In this document: positions 1 through 8,956 of the stretch, piece by piece | Layout: each line of letters opens with the position of its first letter | Position numbering within the stretch: the first letter of the stretch is position 1 | From: Lachnospiraceae bacterium | GTDB taxonomy: Bacteria; Bacillota_A; Clostridia; Lachnospirales; Lachnospiraceae | Assembly: GCA_009911175.1 (NCBI GenBank) | Contig: QXWX01000036.1 | Coordinates: 1 to 64,000, forward strand | Direction of reading: 5' to 3' | DNA length: 64,000 nt | Made by a program: the position numbers and the translations under genes | Notes under the pieces: generated by a model | Told to the model about the DNA's origin: nothing | The model's input: only the letters and a program-made list of their open reading frames with translations | The model's database searches: none

Positions 1-2
1 AA

Positions 3-128
3 ATGAGCAAAGATGTATCTATTCCCACTTTTACTATTCAGTATTTAATGGAATCTGGTCAGGGTCTGACCAGTAACGATAGCAAAATTTTATTCATGAA
101 GAAGCGGATTAGACGGTTGTTAAAGTAA
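3..128 (+). CDS. 3' end of an unidentified gene (possibly cut by window edge)
   Basis: An open frame runs from ATG at 3 to TAA at 126-128 and encodes 41 residues starting MSKDVSIPTF and ending in the basic stretch KKRIRRLLK. No ribosome-binding site can be seen because the window starts here, so this is more likely the C-terminus of a longer gene than a complete small gene. I do not recognise the family. Confidence 0.3.
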   Translation: MSKDVSIPTFTIQYLMESGQGLTSNDSKILFMKKRIRRLLK

Positions 129-355
129 GGAATAAAGAGTATACTGATAACGAAAATGATTCGATCTGTGCAGATGCGTCAGCAGACGTAAAATTGCATC
201 AGCACAGCTTTTTGTACGGTTCCTGTGTCCGCGGAGACTACAGGAAAGATTCAGACGCGGATACTGCGCCGCTTACAAGACGCGGCTGCACAGAAGTAAA
301 AATATGATGACGGCCTGGATGTAATTGCAGCATGGAAAAGAGGTTAACCACACAA
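129..355. other. Intergenic stretch before asparaginase
   Basis: About 230 bases without a credible gene. The only signal I can support is AAAAGAGG at 336-343, the likely ribosome-binding site of the asparaginase start at 356. Confidence 0.4.
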
Positions 356-1345
356 ATGCAGAAGAATTTACTCATAATCGCCACCGGCGGAACTATCGCT
401 TCCAATAAGACCAAGAAGGGGCTTTCCCCGACTTCCACCGGAGATGATCTGATCTCTCAGATCGCAGGTCTGCCGGAGGACTGCAGGCTTCATGTCCTGC
501 AGCTCATGAACATTGACAGCACCAACATGAAGCCTGACGGATGGATGGCGATTCAAAAGGCGATTGCGGAAAATTATGATACATATGACGGCTTTGTCGT
601 GCTCCACGGCACAGATACCCTGGATTATACAGCGGCGGCCCTGTCCTATCTGATTCAGAACAGCCCGAAGCCGATCGTGATCACCGGCTCGCAAAAGCCC
701 ATGTCCCACCCTTATACGGACGCAAAGATCAACCTTTATCAAAGTATTTTGTATGCCCTGGACAGCGGGTCTTGTGATGTCAGCGTCGTGTTCGGCGGCA
801 GGGTCATAGCCGGTACAAGAAGCCGCAAGCAGAAAACCCGGAGCTTTGACGGGTTCACCAGTATGAACTTTCCGCTTCTGGCGCGGTTTCAGGACGAGGA
901 GATCATCCGTGTATTTCCTGCGGATAAGCCTTTCGGGCCAGTTCGCTTCTACGATCATCTGGAAGGAAATATTTTATCCATAAAACTGATTCCAGGCATG
1001 ACGCCGGACTTTTTCAGGCTGCTCAAGGAGCAGTACCAGGGCATCATTCTGGAAGCTTACGGGCTGGGAGGGATTCCCAATTTTGACCGTTCCTATGAGG
1101 AGGCGATCTTCGACTGGATTCATTCCGGAAAGATCCTGGTCATCACTACGCAGGTTCCGGAGGAAGGATGCGATTTCAGCGTATACGAGGTGGGCCACAT
1201 CTACCACAACCACCCGTTGATCCTGGAAGCGGGCAACATGACGCTGGAGGCCATCAGCGCAAAGCTGATGTGGGCTCTGGGGCAGACGAAGGAGCTGGGA
1301 AAGATCAGGGAATTGTTTTATCGGAGGATTAACTTTGACTGCTGA
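356..1345 (+). CDS. ansA: Type I (cytoplasmic) L-asparaginase
   Basis: Hydrolyses L-asparagine to aspartate and ammonia in the cytoplasm. The 329-residue product starts MQKNLLIIATGGTIAS: TGGTIAS (about residues 10-16) carries the first catalytic Thr, HGTDT (84-88) the second Thr and Asp, and GTRSRK (about 153-158) supplies the expected Lys. No signal peptide is present, which fits type I rather than the periplasmic type II enzyme. An in-frame ATG at 332 exists, but AAAAGAGG at 336-343 sits 12 bases before the ATG at 356, and family members start at the TGGTI strand, so I prefer 356. It stands alone, with a palindromic repeat directly downstream. Confidence 0.9.
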   Translation: MQKNLLIIATGGTIASNKTKKGLSPTSTGDDLISQIAGLPEDCRLHVLQLMNIDSTNMKPDGWMAIQKAIAENYDTYDGFVVLHGTDTLDYTAAALSYLIQNSPKPIVITGSQKPMSHPYTDAKINLYQSILYALDSGSCDVSVVFGGRVIAGTRSRKQKTRSFDGFTSMNFPLLARFQDEEIIRVFPADKPFGPVRFYDHLEGNILSIKLIPGMTPDFFRLLKEQYQGIILEAYGLGGIPNFDRSYEEAIFDWIHSGKILVITTQVPEEGCDFSVYEVGHIYHNHPLILEAGNMTLEAISAKLMWALGQTKELGKIRELFYRRINFDC

Positions 1346-1376
1346 AAAGAATGATTGACAAATTATCACAAAAATT

Positions 1377-1463
1377 CCACCTGTACGGTTGCTAATCCGC
1401 AGTCGCATTTTCATTGCAATAAATTGCATAAAAATGTGACTTCGGATTGCAACCGTACAGGTG
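1377..1463. repeat. Long palindromic intergenic repeat (family 1, copy a)
   Basis: A perfect 16-bp inverted pair, CCACCTGTACGGTTGC (1377-1392) and its complement (1448-1463), extends inwards through AATCCG/CGGATT to an AT-rich centre containing TTGCAATAAATTGCA. The same element lies in opposite orientation at about 56207-56285, with partial ends near 10943 and 11116. It could form a long hairpin and may act as a terminator for the asparaginase. It encodes nothing and resembles a MITE/REP-type repeat. Confidence 0.75.
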
Positions 1464-1653
1464 GCAAAAATTCTAAGATACTTATATCCGTAAACGGTTT
1501 TCGATTTAGAAAACAGAAAGGTTTATAAAGTAAGTTGCGGTTTGATGTGACGTACGACAGGAAAGATTATGTATAATGAAGAAAAAACAGGCGCTTCTTG
1601 AAATCCCGTAGGTTGCAAAGGCACGGCATACATCACATGTGCTCCCTTTTCAA

Positions 1654-2877
1654 CTATTTCCTCAGCATCCGATACACCCATCTCCCGGATTCGCTGAGAT
1701 CCTCCTGGGTAAACCCGCTGGTTTTCCCGCAGCCGCTTTTCAGCATCGCCGAAGTTTCATCCTTATTAGAAAGATTCCATGCGATGTAACTTATCCCATA
1801 TTTATCTAAAGTTTCTATCCACAGATCTGCCTGCGCTGTGTCAATGGCGCCGTTTCCGCTTGCGTCACAGATCCCATACTCCGATACAAAGACCGGAAGT
1901 CCGCTTTCTACAGATCCGATCAGCTTCCCGCGCAGGTCGTCGGTGTGGGTTGCGGCATAAAAGTGAAGCGTATACATGATATTTTCATAGCTTGCTATGG
2001 GATCCGCAGCCGCCTGGTCTATATACTGTGACCAGTTCGGAGTTCCGACCAGGATCACTGCATCCTCATCCTGAGCGCGGATGACGGAAATCACCTGCTC
2101 GGCATACGCTTTGATCTCTCCCCAGGAGGTGCCGCCGTTCGGCTCATTGCAGATCTCGTACAGGACATGGTCTGATTCTGCATATTTTTCCGCCATTTCC
2201 CCGAAAAATGCTTTCGCTTCCTCCAGGTACATATTGGGGTTGGAATCAGACAGGATGTGCCAGTCAATGATCGCATACAGATCCTGCCGCTCGGCAAAGG
2301 ATACTCCGTCATGGATCAATTTTTTCAGAGCTTCCCGGTCTCCGCCCGTACAATAGCCGCCGTACTCAGCGGTATACATGGCAAGGCGGATTACATTTGC
2401 CTGCCAATCCTCACGAAGCTGCCGGAAGCAGTCCTCATTCACATAATCTGGAAACCAGGCCAGACCGTGGGTGCTGATTCCACGCAGCTGTACCGGATGG
2501 CCGTTTTTGTCCACAAGCTGTGCGCTATCGACACGGAGAGCGCCGTTTACGGAAGGGCAGGCCGGACCGGGGACTTTGGTTTCTTCCTGTGACTGCCCGC
2601 TGGATGTACGGTCAGCCGAAGAATCCGCGGCGCCGTCAGCAGCATGGCCCGAAGACTCGGCATCAGAGGCACACTCTTTTTTGTAAGCAGTTGTCGTATC
2701 AGAATCCTCCGTATTGCTGTCTGACACGTCAGAATCCAGTTCGCTCTGCCGGGAGGCATCCGATCGTGTGTCCTCCGGCGCGGCTTCGTGTTCCCCGCGA
2801 GTTCCGCAGCCCTGTGACAGGAGCATAGCTCCGGATAAAAGTGCTGTGCATAATAAGATACGAATGAATTTTTTCAT
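1654..2877 (-). CDS. Lipoprotein GH5 endoglucanase (cellulase)
   Basis: A secreted, surface-anchored glycoside hydrolase, likely cutting beta-1,4-glucan. Starting at MKKFIRILL, residues 1-23 form a signal peptide with a plausible lipobox ending at Cys24, although the LSQGC box is imperfect. Residues about 25-104 are a Ser/Asp/Glu-rich linker. The GH5 barrel follows with NVIRLAMYT, AIIDWHIL, YEICNEPNG (acid/base Glu near 245), MYTLHFYA and VFVSEYG (nucleophile Glu near 333), then IAWNLSNKDE. The fold looks like GH5 subfamily 2. It begins 2 bases after the stop of the upstream lipoprotein gene, so the two are co-transcribed. A start 45 bases further upstream is open, but it would put 15 residues before the signal peptide. 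Confidence 0.88.
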   Translation of the reverse strand: MKKFIRILLCTALLSGAMLLSQGCGTRGEHEAAPEDTRSDASRQSELDSDVSDSNTEDSDTTTAYKKECASDAESSGHAADGAADSSADRTSSGQSQEETKVPGPACPSVNGALRVDSAQLVDKNGHPVQLRGISTHGLAWFPDYVNEDCFRQLREDWQANVIRLAMYTAEYGGYCTGGDREALKKLIHDGVSFAERQDLYAIIDWHILSDSNPNMYLEEAKAFFGEMAEKYAESDHVLYEICNEPNGGTSWGEIKAYAEQVISVIRAQDEDAVILVGTPNWSQYIDQAAADPIASYENIMYTLHFYAATHTDDLRGKLIGSVESGLPVFVSEYGICDASGNGAIDTAQADLWIETLDKYGISYIAWNLSNKDETSAMLKSGCGKTSGFTQEDLSESGRWVYRMLRK

Positions 2878-2879
2878 GT

Positions 2880-3473
2880 TTATATTCCATCCAACGTCAG
2901 AGTGATGTGAGACGCCTTCCACTCTGCGCCGTCCTTTTCCATTAATACGGTCCCGGATGCTTTTGCGGCAGGATCCCCCGCAGAGGTTGTGATCTCCGCA
3001 GAGAAATCATAGCATTCCTCTTCACCGGGGCGTTTTGTGAGTTCCACATCATCGGCGCTGATATCAGAACCGAAATCTTTAGCCAAAGCAGCACTGCGGT
3101 AAATCGTTCGGCTCATTGTAAGGTCTTCGATACAGGCATTCGTCATGAATCCGCCAAAACGGTCTGTGAGATGCCTCATCAGTTCGCTATCATTGCCGGA
3201 TATCAGTCCAATGCCGCTGCTTTCCGCTGGTTCCGTAAGAGCCGCGGACATCGCCGCGTCAAAATCTTCTGCCTGCTCCATGGTGCAGGAGAGGAGAAGC
3301 TCCAGGGCCGCCTGCGACCGCTGCTCAGGACCGCCGTCCTTCTGCCTGCATCCGACAGCCGAGACAGCGATTACAAGGATCAGAATGACCGGAAGGATAT
3401 ACCGAAGCAAATTTACAAAGTTCCCCTTTTTCTGAATGAGCCTGGTTTTCTTGTGCCTTCTTAAACTTAACAT
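2880..3473 (-). CDS. Small lipoprotein of unknown function, upstream of GH5
   Basis: A 197-residue protein with a basic N-terminus, a hydrophobic segment (about residues 22-40) and the lipobox-like VSAVGC, so it is probably a lipoprotein or membrane-anchored. The rest is soluble and acidic and reads like a two-strand/helix NTF2- or DUF5105-like domain, which I cannot name with confidence. AAAGGAGG lies 7 bases before the ATG at 3473, which settles the start. It is the first gene of a two-gene operon with the GH5 cellulase. Confidence 0.65.
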   Translation of the reverse strand: MLSLRRHKKTRLIQKKGNFVNLLRYILPVILILVIAVSAVGCRQKDGGPEQRSQAALELLLSCTMEQAEDFDAAMSAALTEPAESSGIGLISGNDSELMRHLTDRFGGFMTNACIEDLTMSRTIYRSAALAKDFGSDISADDVELTKRPGEEECYDFSAEITTSAGDPAAKASGTVLMEKDGAEWKASHITLTLDGI

Positions 3474-3606
3474 ATGAGCCTCCTTTCCGCCGCGTTGGAA
3501 ACGGCATATATGATACGATGTTTGTTGATTTTATTTTAATTCATATATGAAGCCGATACAATACCTTTTGCGTGAATGCAGTGATTTCGTGTTTCAATTA
3601 AATGAA

Positions 3607-3640
3607 CTGCCGCGCCAGAGCATGACCTCTGACGCGGCAG
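3607..3640. terminator. Hairpin downstream of GH31 gene
   Basis: CTGCCGCG (3607-3614) pairs with CGCGGCAG (3633-3640), with a further CAGAG/CTCTG inside. It lies 3' of the minus-strand GH31 gene. The following T tract on either strand is weak, so it is a probable rather than a certain terminator. Confidence 0.5.
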
Positions 3641-3728
3641 CTTTTCTGCGGTATAAAATCATATCCTGATCTGTCTTACATTCAAGAAGTAAGGTATTGT
3701 AATTGATTCAATCCTTAAAATGAGTTTT

Positions 3729-5807
3729 TCAATTTCCATTCCTCAGCGTCCGGTAATTCTCTTCCTTCTCATACTCCTTCCCCACACCGTCATCCTCGTA
3801 AAGCGTGTACTCCGCTCCTGCATATCCCAGCATGGTCAGATGCTCCGTATCCAGCGCGTCCACATACTCCGCGGCATCTGCGACCGGGACGCACTTCCCG
3901 CCGCGGATGAAAAGCGGCACTTCATTCAACGCGATCTCCACATAATGATGCCCTTTTGCCAGGACTTCCTCCGAAATGGATCCGCCCGGCAGGAACTTGA
4001 CGAACTTCATTTCCTCCGGCAGGTACACATAACGCCCCCGCGCGTTCTGGGTGTAGACCGGCGCGATCATGACCTCATTTCCGAGCATCATCTGGTCCTC
4101 CACCTGCGCGGCCATGGAATCCTCCGGATACACAAACGCCAGCGGCTTGAAATACAGATCGTCATTCAGCGCGGCCTTCATATACTCGCTGTATAAATAA
4201 GGAATCAGGCGGTAACGTACTCCGACCACATGGCGGAAGTCGTCAAGATCCTCGAACTGATAGCATTCCTGATCTCTGGTTCCCGCGGCGGCATGGTCCC
4301 GCATCAGCGGGGTAAATACGCCAAGCGCCAGCCAGCGCAGCAGCAGATCTCTCGTGGTGTCCGCTCCGAAGCCGCCCAGGTCCGCTCCGGTATACAAAAA
4401 TCCGCACATGTTCAGAGACGGCAGCATTTTCAGGTTCAGCAGGATGTGGGACCACCAGGACTTGTTGTCGCCCATCCAGATTCCGCCGTAGCGGTGCATT
4501 CCAATATAGGAGGAACGGGAGAACATGAGGAAACGTTTCGACGGGTCAATTCGTTCAAACGCCTCGCCCGCAGCGCGGGTCATATAGTACCCAAACAGGT
4601 TGTGCACCTTGTCGTGGCGAATCCGTTGCCCGTTCACCGTATGATAAAAACGGCGGTAATCCTCCTTGCTGTTTGCCAGCCCTCCGATCTTTCCCATCAG
4701 CGGCCAGATGGAAGCGCCGGCGATTTCATTTTCCGCGCTGTCGTTGGTATCCGATGTAGGAGCAACAGCCAGTGTCCCCGCGTTGACCCCGCTGTTATGA
4801 TCTTCATTTTCCAGAAATGCTTTGAGCATCCCTTTCAGCTCTTCGATGCCCTCCGGGGTGTAGAAGATCGCAGGCTCATTCATATCATTCCAGAAGCCCT
4901 CAATCCCCTGATCTATTAGAATCCGGTACTTATCTCCGAACCACGCGCGGGCCTCATCATTGAGCACATCCGGGAAATGGGTATCCCCCGGCCAAACCGC
5001 CGCCACGAAGTCGCTGCCGTCCTCACGCTGGCAGAAGTAGCGGTTCTTCACTCCCTCCTCATACACGTCGTAGCCGTCCTCCACCTTGACGCCCGCGTCG
5101 ATGATGGGGATGAGCCGAAGGTTTTTGTCCTTCATTTCCTGTACAAATTCCGGAAAATCCGGGAAATTTTTCTCATTCAGTGTGAAATCCTTAAAATCCT
5201 GCATATAGTCGATATCCATATAGACCATATCCAACGGGATGTTATTTTCCCGATAGCCGTCCGCGACCTTACGGAAATCCTCCTTGGTCTTGTAGCCCCA
5301 TCGGCTCTGTCCAAAGCCGAAAGCGTATTTCGGCGGGATATAGCTTCTGCCGATGATCTTCCGGAACTGCTTTACGATGTCGTAGGGTGTCTCGCCTTCT
5401 ATCACGAACAGGTTCAAGTCTGCCTCCGCGCAGGACACCTGCATCGTATCCATCCTGGTATATCCGATGTCAAATGTCATGGCGGAGGGATAGTCGAAGA
5501 ACAGCCCGAAGGTTTCCTTTCCGGACACCACGATAAAATTGTGGGCTCCGTAGAGGGAACGCTTGTCCTCCGTGTGGTTGGGGTCATCCGTGCAGTCGCT
5601 GATATAGCAGTAGCCCCGCTTGTTCAGCCCCCGGCTGGCCTCCCCAAGCCCGTATACGATATCCGTTTCTTCCATCTTATAAGTAAAACAAAATCCATTC
5701 CCGGTATCAATTTTACCGTAGGCCGGTGTCCCTTCCCCGGCTGGCACCTCCGCTGTCACAGCATCTGTAGAAAATGGTGTTCCATACACATACTTTCGAA
5801 TCATCAT
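3729..5807 (-). CDS. GH31 alpha-glucosidase/alpha-xylosidase
   Basis: A retaining exo-alpha-glycosidase of 692 residues. The N-terminal beta domain (about 1-150) is followed by the barrel with PKYAFGFGQSRWGY, DIDYM, the catalytic signature FWNDMNEP (nucleophile Asp308) and GGIWMGDN (acid/base Asp447). The C-terminus ends in a beta domain with LYEDDG. There is no signal peptide, so it is cytoplasmic and works on imported oligosaccharides. AAGGAGG precedes ATG 5807 by four bases. It is transcribed away from the MATE gene. Substrate (maltose-type, isomaltose-type or isoprimeverose) cannot be decided by eye. Confidence 0.88.
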   Translation of the reverse strand: MMIRKYVYGTPFSTDAVTAEVPAGEGTPAYGKIDTGNGFCFTYKMEETDIVYGLGEASRGLNKRGYCYISDCTDDPNHTEDKRSLYGAHNFIVVSGKETFGLFFDYPSAMTFDIGYTRMDTMQVSCAEADLNLFVIEGETPYDIVKQFRKIIGRSYIPPKYAFGFGQSRWGYKTKEDFRKVADGYRENNIPLDMVYMDIDYMQDFKDFTLNEKNFPDFPEFVQEMKDKNLRLIPIIDAGVKVEDGYDVYEEGVKNRYFCQREDGSDFVAAVWPGDTHFPDVLNDEARAWFGDKYRILIDQGIEGFWNDMNEPAIFYTPEGIEELKGMLKAFLENEDHNSGVNAGTLAVAPTSDTNDSAENEIAGASIWPLMGKIGGLANSKEDYRRFYHTVNGQRIRHDKVHNLFGYYMTRAAGEAFERIDPSKRFLMFSRSSYIGMHRYGGIWMGDNKSWWSHILLNLKMLPSLNMCGFLYTGADLGGFGADTTRDLLLRWLALGVFTPLMRDHAAAGTRDQECYQFEDLDDFRHVVGVRYRLIPYLYSEYMKAALNDDLYFKPLAFVYPEDSMAAQVEDQMMLGNEVMIAPVYTQNARGRYVYLPEEMKFVKFLPGGSISEEVLAKGHHYVEIALNEVPLFIRGGKCVPVADAAEYVDALDTEHLTMLGYAGAEYTLYEDDGVGKEYEKEENYRTLRNGN

Positions 5808-5929
5808 GTGTCCTCCTTCTATGATATATTGTGCTGCTGATTTATTTACAATAATTATATTATAATATACTTTTGTGGGAAATACTTACACTATTTTATG
5901 AAATATATACGATATTTTGATTTTTTTGG

Positions 5930-5958
5930 TTGTCAGCATAAGGAATTAACGATATAAT
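5930..5958 (+). promoter_or_regulatory. Sigma-A type promoter for MATE gene
   Basis: TTGTCA (5930-5935) and TATAAT (5953-5958) with a 17-base spacer, 62 bases before the MATE start codon. Confidence 0.65.
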
Positions 5959-6020
5959 AGGGAGAAAAGCGTTACAAACTATTATTTCTATGTGAGAAGC
6001 TGATAAGGAATACTGAAGCA

Positions 6021-7385
6021 ATGAGCCAAAAAGCAATGAATCAAAAGGAACTTTCCTTTTATAAGCGGTTTTTTACATTATATATTGCCCTGGTGCTGCA
6101 GAATGTGGTGACATTGAGCGTTAATCTGGCGGATAATGTCATGCTGGGCGCATACAGTGAGACCTCCCTTGCGGGAGTGGCGGCAGCAAATCAGATCCAG
6201 TTCGTGTATCAGATGCTGCTGGCCGCTTTTGGGGAGGGCATGGTCATCCTCGGAAGCCAGTACTGGGGAAAACAGCAGACAAAGCCCATGAAAAAAATCG
6301 CGGCCATGATGATGCAGCTCGGGCTGGCGGTGATGGTGGTTTTATTTGTACTGATCAGCCTTTTTCCGGAGCAGGGGATCGGGCTGTTTACTACGGACGG
6401 GCCGATCATTGCAGAGGGAGCGGGATATCTGCGGCTGATCCGTTTTACCTATCTGTTCTTTGCGGTGACCCAGCTTTTGCTGGCCGTGCTTCGGAGCATG
6501 CAGATCGTGAAGATCGCGCTGTACCTCTCGGCCATGACATTTTTTGTCAACTGCGGCATCAATTATATGCTCATCTTCGGACGCTTTGGCATGCCCGAGA
6601 TGGGGACGGCAGGAGCGGCGGTGGGGACACTGACCGCCCGGATCCTGGAGACTGCCGTGCTGATCATTTATATTGCAAAGACCGAAAAAAATCTGTGCCT
6701 GCGGGTGCGGGATTTCTTCCAGTTTGACCGTCTGCTCTGGAAGGATTATATCAAGGTGACTCTGCCGATCCTGGTGACAAATGGTCTGTGGGGGGTGAAC
6801 ACGGCTTTGCAGACGGCCATCCTGGGACACATGACCGCGGCGGCGATCGCGGCAAACAGCGCCGCTTCCAATCTGTTCCTTCTGGTAAAATCTACCGCGG
6901 TCGGCGCTGCTTCCGCAGCGGGAGTGATGATCGGAAAGGCCATCGGCGGCGGGGATATGGAGCAGGTGAAGCAGTATGCCAGGCGCCTTCAAAAATTATT
7001 TCTCGGAATCGGGATCTGCTCCGGGATCGCCCTGTTTTTCCTGCGCGTCCCGGTGCTGGGCCTGTACGACCTGCGGCCGGAGACCAAGGCCATGGCAAAT
7101 ACGTTTCTCATGATCCTAAGCGCCGTGGATGTGGGGATGTCCTACCAGATGCCCACCAATACCGGGATCATCCGGGGCGGCGGGGACGCCATGTTCGTGG
7201 TAAAGATGGACCTGATCAGCATCTGGCTGATCGTGCTGCCGCTGTCATTTTTTATGGCATTCGTGGTGAAGGCATCGCCGGCAGTGGTGGTGTGGTGCCT
7301 CAACGCGGACCAGTTTTTTAAGTGCGTGCCGGCATTTCTGCGGTGCAGGTCGTGGAAGTGGATCCGGAAGCTGACCCGGGAATAA
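6021..7385 (+). CDS. MATE family multidrug/metabolite exporter
   Basis: A 454-residue membrane protein with about twelve hydrophobic segments and the two-fold MATE layout: first half LYIALVLQNVVTLSVNLADNVMLG and AANQIQFVYQ, second half LPILVTNGLWGVNTALQTAILGHM and GIIRGGGDAMFVVKMD. It probably exports cationic or organic substrates driven by Na+ or H+. The last segment ends in a short basic tail, WKWIRKLTRE. It stands alone behind its own promoter, divergent from the GH31 gene. The substrate is unknown. Confidence 0.88.
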   Translation: MSQKAMNQKELSFYKRFFTLYIALVLQNVVTLSVNLADNVMLGAYSETSLAGVAAANQIQFVYQMLLAAFGEGMVILGSQYWGKQQTKPMKKIAAMMMQLGLAVMVVLFVLISLFPEQGIGLFTTDGPIIAEGAGYLRLIRFTYLFFAVTQLLLAVLRSMQIVKIALYLSAMTFFVNCGINYMLIFGRFGMPEMGTAGAAVGTLTARILETAVLIIYIAKTEKNLCLRVRDFFQFDRLLWKDYIKVTLPILVTNGLWGVNTALQTAILGHMTAAAIAANSAASNLFLLVKSTAVGAASAAGVMIGKAIGGGDMEQVKQYARRLQKLFLGIGICSGIALFFLRVPVLGLYDLRPETKAMANTFLMILSAVDVGMSYQMPTNTGIIRGGGDAMFVVKMDLISIWLIVLPLSFFMAFVVKASPAVVVWCLNADQFFKCVPAFLRCRSWKWIRKLTRE

Positions 7386-7395
7386 AGAAAAGGAT

Positions 7396-7416
7396 GGGGC
7401 TGAACGGAACAGCCCC
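7396..7416 (-). terminator. Hairpin between MATE and a small minus-strand remnant
   Basis: GGGGCTG (7396-7402) and CAGCCCC (7410-7416). The A-rich run at 7382-7391 becomes a T tract on the minus strand, so it would terminate minus-strand transcription from the small reading frame that follows. It may also serve the MATE gene. Confidence 0.5.
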
Positions 7417-7425
7417 AAAAGAAAC

Positions 7426-7632
7426 TCATACACATTGTTTTTCAGATGCTTTTTTCGCCTGGCAAAGTAAACGGAGTACAGGAGCGATCTCGGCATCTAA
7501 AAGTCTTTTATATTCTTCAAAGGACAAGCCACGGGTTTTCAGGCAATGGTCTTCTCTGATCGCGTGTATTTCGTCAATTGTAAGTGTAATATTATAAATT
7601 ACTGGATGAGATGAATCAAGGTGAAATTTTTG
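7426..7632 (-). pseudogene. Small regulatory-type protein without a start codon
   Basis: Reading the minus strand, an open frame ends at TGA 7428-7426 and gives ITLTIDEIHAIREDHC, LSFEEYKRLLDAEI and a final KASEKQCV. The predicted helices and codon use look like a real short protein. Upstream the frame stays open for about 20 codons to a stop but contains no ATG, GTG or TTG, so the start has been lost or lies in a different frame. A minus-strand terminator sits directly behind it, supporting a once-expressed gene. Family not identified. Confidence 0.4.
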
Positions 7633-7927
7633 ATAGGATATTATTATTGTTCACGGTAATATTCTATCAGGCAGCATGCAGGTCAGAAAAGTGTATATGC
7701 TTTAGAACCATACCATTTCACAAGTGAAATTCTGAATCCACGAAAGTTATTTTTTGACGCTGAAAAAGGACAGAATTGGAGAATCCTTTATTCAGAAATC
7801 GGATTATACTTGTATCATACAAAAGCATGAATGTAAAGGAACCCCGGAATCTGCAGGTCTTTTCAATAGCATTTACAGAGAGAATGCAAGGGGCTCGCAA
7901 ACAAATAAAAAGAAAGAAGGATGAAGC

Positions 7928-8209
7928 ATGGTACTTGTAATCACAAAAAATACGGTAAAGGACAGAGACGCGTATCTGCCTCTGGCAAAGGCATTTACAT
8001 CAGACGCGTCGCATGACAGGGGATGCCTTATGATGGATGTATGCGTGGATCCGGCGACAGTGGATGAAGTCGTTTTTGTATCCAAGTGGGAGGCGAAAGA
8101 AGACTTTCAGGCGCATGTCCAGGGGGAATCCTTTCAGAAACATATCCCAGGGATGACGCCCTATTATGTAGCCGGAACAGATACGATCCTGGAAATCCAG
8201 ACAGATTAG
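7928..8209 (+). CDS. Putative quinol monooxygenase (ABM/YgiN family)
   Basis: A 93-residue dimeric alpha+beta barrel protein. It starts MVLVITKNTVK, with the typical FVSKWEAKEDFQAHVQGESF segment in the middle and a C-terminal strand ILEIQTD. Members act on quinones or as small-molecule oxygenases or stress proteins. AAGGA is 5 bases before the start. It is monocistronic. Confidence 0.75.
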   Translation: MVLVITKNTVKDRDAYLPLAKAFTSDASHDRGCLMMDVCVDPATVDEVVFVSKWEAKEDFQAHVQGESFQKHIPGMTPYYVAGTDTILEIQTD

Positions 8210-8342
8210 GAAGCAACCTCCTTGTTTAAACCATGAAACTTGCGATTGACCTATTATAGGGGCTGTTGTAGTATAATAATATAGACAGGCAACTTGAGTG
8301 TCGGTCAAAGTGTTGAAATAAGGTGTTGTGCCAGAGAGCAGG

Positions 8343-8752
8343 ATGCGTAATGTATATGATTGTGTGGTGGCTTTTGAGAAGCTGCTGAATAAAGAATACC
8401 ATTTGATACTGGGAAGAAAAGGAATAGCTGTCTCATTGCAAATAAATTTTGGTAAAAAAGAATGCTTTCATTCTAATGGGGCTTCAATATCTAACTGACA
8501 GACCGGAATTGTTTCGTGACAGAGAAAAAATATTTGATTCGATCAGAAGCCGTCGGATAACAGCCGAACAGCTCCAGTCGTCAGACTTGTATCATAAAAT
8601 AGCAGACAGAGTAGATATGCTGCCGCTCTTTTTTTCCGCAGGATAAAATGGATTATGCAAAAAATCAGGCATCGTGGACTTTACTTTTTAAGAAAAAAGT
8701 AACTCTATCAACAGGAAAAGAAGAGATCCTCTATGATAAGCTTAAAAAATGA
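8343..8752 (+). pseudogene. PBECR4-type phage nuclease-like gene, broken
   Basis: Three frames together spell one protein. ATG 8343 gives MRNVYDCVVAFEKLL then NKEYHLILGRKGIAV. An extra T at 8471-8472 shifts the frame, after which MGLQYLTDRPELFRDREK continues. Near 8630 the sequence jumps to the C-terminal part FPQDKMDYAKNQASWTLLF, ending at TGA 8750-8752. The order and wording match the PBECR4 domain (phage-barnase-EndoU-colicin-RelE-like nucleases), from memory of the family. About 30 residues seem to be missing at the second junction. Confidence 0.6.
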
Positions 8753-8772
8753 ATTTTGGATATCCGACTTAT

Positions 8773-8806
8773 AGCATCTGAGCCCAAAAGCCCAGATGCT
8801 TTTTTA
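8773..8806 (+). terminator. Rho-independent terminator after PBECR4 remnant
   Basis: AGCATCTG (8773-8780) pairs with CAGATGCT (8793-8800), followed by TTTTTATT. Confidence 0.8.
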
Positions 8807-8858
8807 TTGTTCGCGGCAACGATACTTTTTTCTTTTGATTTTCTTTAGAATATCCCTC

Positions 8859-8889
8859 TTGACAAAATATATTATACTTCATATAATAT
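8859..8889 (+). promoter_or_regulatory. Promoter with overlapping PadR-type operator
   Basis: TTGACA (8859-8864) and TATAAT (8882-8887) are both consensus and are separated by 17 bases. A perfect palindrome, ATATTATA-cttca-TATAATAT (8869-8889), covers the spacer and the -10 box. PadR regulators bind such AT-rich dyads, so the gene 68 bases downstream very likely represses its own operon here. Confidence 0.75.
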
Positions 8890-8956
8890 AAACAAATAAA
8901 ATATATAGTTCAAAAAAACATATATTTTAAATCAATGTATAGAAAGGACTGATATC

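Noticed and set aside
368..958. 196-codon minus-strand frame inside the asparaginase gene
   Set aside because: It lies entirely antisense to a gene with clear catalytic motifs and has no ribosome site.
4977..5840. 287-codon plus-strand frame opposite the GH31 gene
   Set aside because: Shadow of the GH31 coding strand; the opposite frame carries all catalytic motifs.
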